Assembly (NCBI GenBank): GCA_938091145.1
Contig: CALKMS010000065.1
Coordinates: forward strand, 1-23,464
Direction of reading: 5' to 3'
DNA length: 23,464 nt
DNA from: an uncultured bacterium
GTDB taxonomy: Bacteria > Actinomycetota > Aquicultoria > SKW223 > CALKMS01
The translations under genes were made by a program, and so were the position numbers. The first letter of the stretch is position 1. Each line of letters begins with the position of its first letter. Below, piece by piece: positions 22,767-23,464 of the stretch. A model generated the notes under the pieces. The model made no database searches and was not told where the DNA came from. It saw nothing but the letters and a program-made list of their open reading frames with translations.

Positions 22767-23464
22767 ATGCTTAAAGTTGTTTTGCCAAAAGGAAGCTTAG
22801 AAGAGCAGACACTAAAACTCTTTCAGCAAGCTGACCTTGAGGTTAAGAAGGTGGCGCGTTCGTATAAGCTTTGGGTGGATGACCCAAGGATAGCTGAAGT
22901 AAGACTTCTTCGTCCCCAGGAGATCCCAAGGTTGGTTGAAGAAGGTTATTTTGACTTGGGCATAACCGGTTATGATTGCATAAAAGAAACGGGCGCCCAG
23001 GTTGAAATTTTGGAGGACTTACCCTACAGCAAAGTAACTTCTGAGCCGGTCCGTTTGGTTTTGGCGGTTTTTGAGGAGACTAATTACCAGAAACCGGAAG
23101 ACCTTCCACCTGGCGCTCGCATTGCAACTGAGTTTCCCAATATTACTAAGGAGTTTTTTGATAAGTTAGGATTGGAAGTAAGAGTTTATTACTCTTATGG
23201 TGCAACTGAGGCTAAAGTGCCTGACATTGTTGACGCTGTTGTCGATTTAACTGAAACAGGAGAAACATTGCGGAAGAATCGCTTAAGGATAATCGGGACC
23301 TTACTTGAGTCTACCACCAAACTAATTGCTAATAAAATTTCCTATTCTCAACCGGAAAAGAAAAAGGCAATTGATGAAATAAAGCTCTTGCTTTTAGGGG
23401 TGATTGAAGCTCGAGGTCGCGTTCTCATATCATTAAATGTTAAAGCAGAGAAGCTTGAAAGGGT
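22767..23464 (+). CDS. hisG: ATP phosphoribosyltransferase, 3' end beyond the window
   Basis: The first 232 residues of HisG are present and the frame is open to the last base. It condenses ATP and PRPP, the first step of histidine synthesis. Visible marks: LPKGSLEEQTLKLFQQA at the N terminus, GYFDLGITGYDCI, the PRPP loop region PDIVDAVVDLTETGETLRKN, and ARIATEFPNITKEFF. After the catalytic core the chain continues with KKAIDEIKLLLLGVIEARGR, the start of the C-terminal ACT-like regulatory domain, so this is the long, histidine-inhibited form that does not need HisZ. The ATG has GGAGG 9 nt upstream. Confidence 0.95.
   Translation, partial: MLKVVLPKGSLEEQTLKLFQQADLEVKKVARSYKLWVDDPRIAEVRLLRPQEIPRLVEEGYFDLGITGYDCIKETGAQVEILEDLPYSKVTSEPVRLVLAVFEETNYQKPEDLPPGARIATEFPNITKEFFDKLGLEVRVYYSYGATEAKVPDIVDAVVDLTETGETLRKNRLRIIGTLLESTTKLIANKISYSQPEKKKAIDEIKLLLLGVIEARGRVLISLNVKAEKLER

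Overview
The window is an AT-rich bacterial chromosome segment (about 40% GC by eye, not computed) carrying almost entirely plus-strand genes. Shine-Dalgarno sites are strong and GTG/TTG starts are frequent. The cofactor genes are ordered as in anaerobic Gram-positive-like bacteria (deep Actinomycetota or Bacillota/Moorella-like lineages), and the regulator - 'quinate dehydrogenase-like' - COG5322 trio near the right end fits the same groups. I cannot name the species. No phage, transposase, CRISPR, rRNA or tRNA is seen.

Layout: (1) 1-61 holds the intrinsic terminator of a gene lying to the left. (2) 62-685, 3301-4014 and 17672-18301 are gene-free and filled with clusters of one palindromic interspersed repeat, about 77 bp per unit with 11-bp terminal inverted repeats. 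(3) 686-3300 is a two-gene operon of unknown function: a membrane protein with about 14 segments and a soluble protein resembling an AAA+/ORC-type ATPase that has lost its nucleotide-binding residues. (4) 4015-5672 is an overlapping pair of membrane-anchored proteins that look paralogous. (5) 5769-11306 is a 1845-residue secreted, multidomain surface protein ending in three FG-GAP/VCBS repeats. (6) 11332-17671 is a cofactor block: panB-panC-panD (pantothenate), nadB-nadC (quinolinate and nicotinate mononucleotide), dedA and birA. It is preceded by a leader that folds like the 'pan' RNA motif joined to a terminator/antiterminator switch. (7) bioY (biotin uptake), with a BirA-type operator at its transcription start, and coaX (pantothenate kinase) follow. 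(8) A small minus-strand winged-helix gene is convergent with coaX. (9) A regulator, a 'quinate 5-dehydrogenase'-labelled protein and a homologue of cyanobacterial acyl-ACP reductase form a tight operon. (10) hisG begins at 22767 and runs off the window.

Functionally the centre is a cofactor supply hub. PanBCD make pantothenate and CoaX phosphorylates it toward CoA. NadB/NadC supply NAD precursors, though nadA is not in the window. BioY imports biotin, and BirA attaches it to carboxylases and probably represses bioY. The most interesting items are the pan-type RNA switch, the COG5322/acyl-ACP-reductase-like trio, the BirA/bioY regulatory pair together with a puzzling birA start codon, and the degenerate-ATPase/membrane-protein operon.
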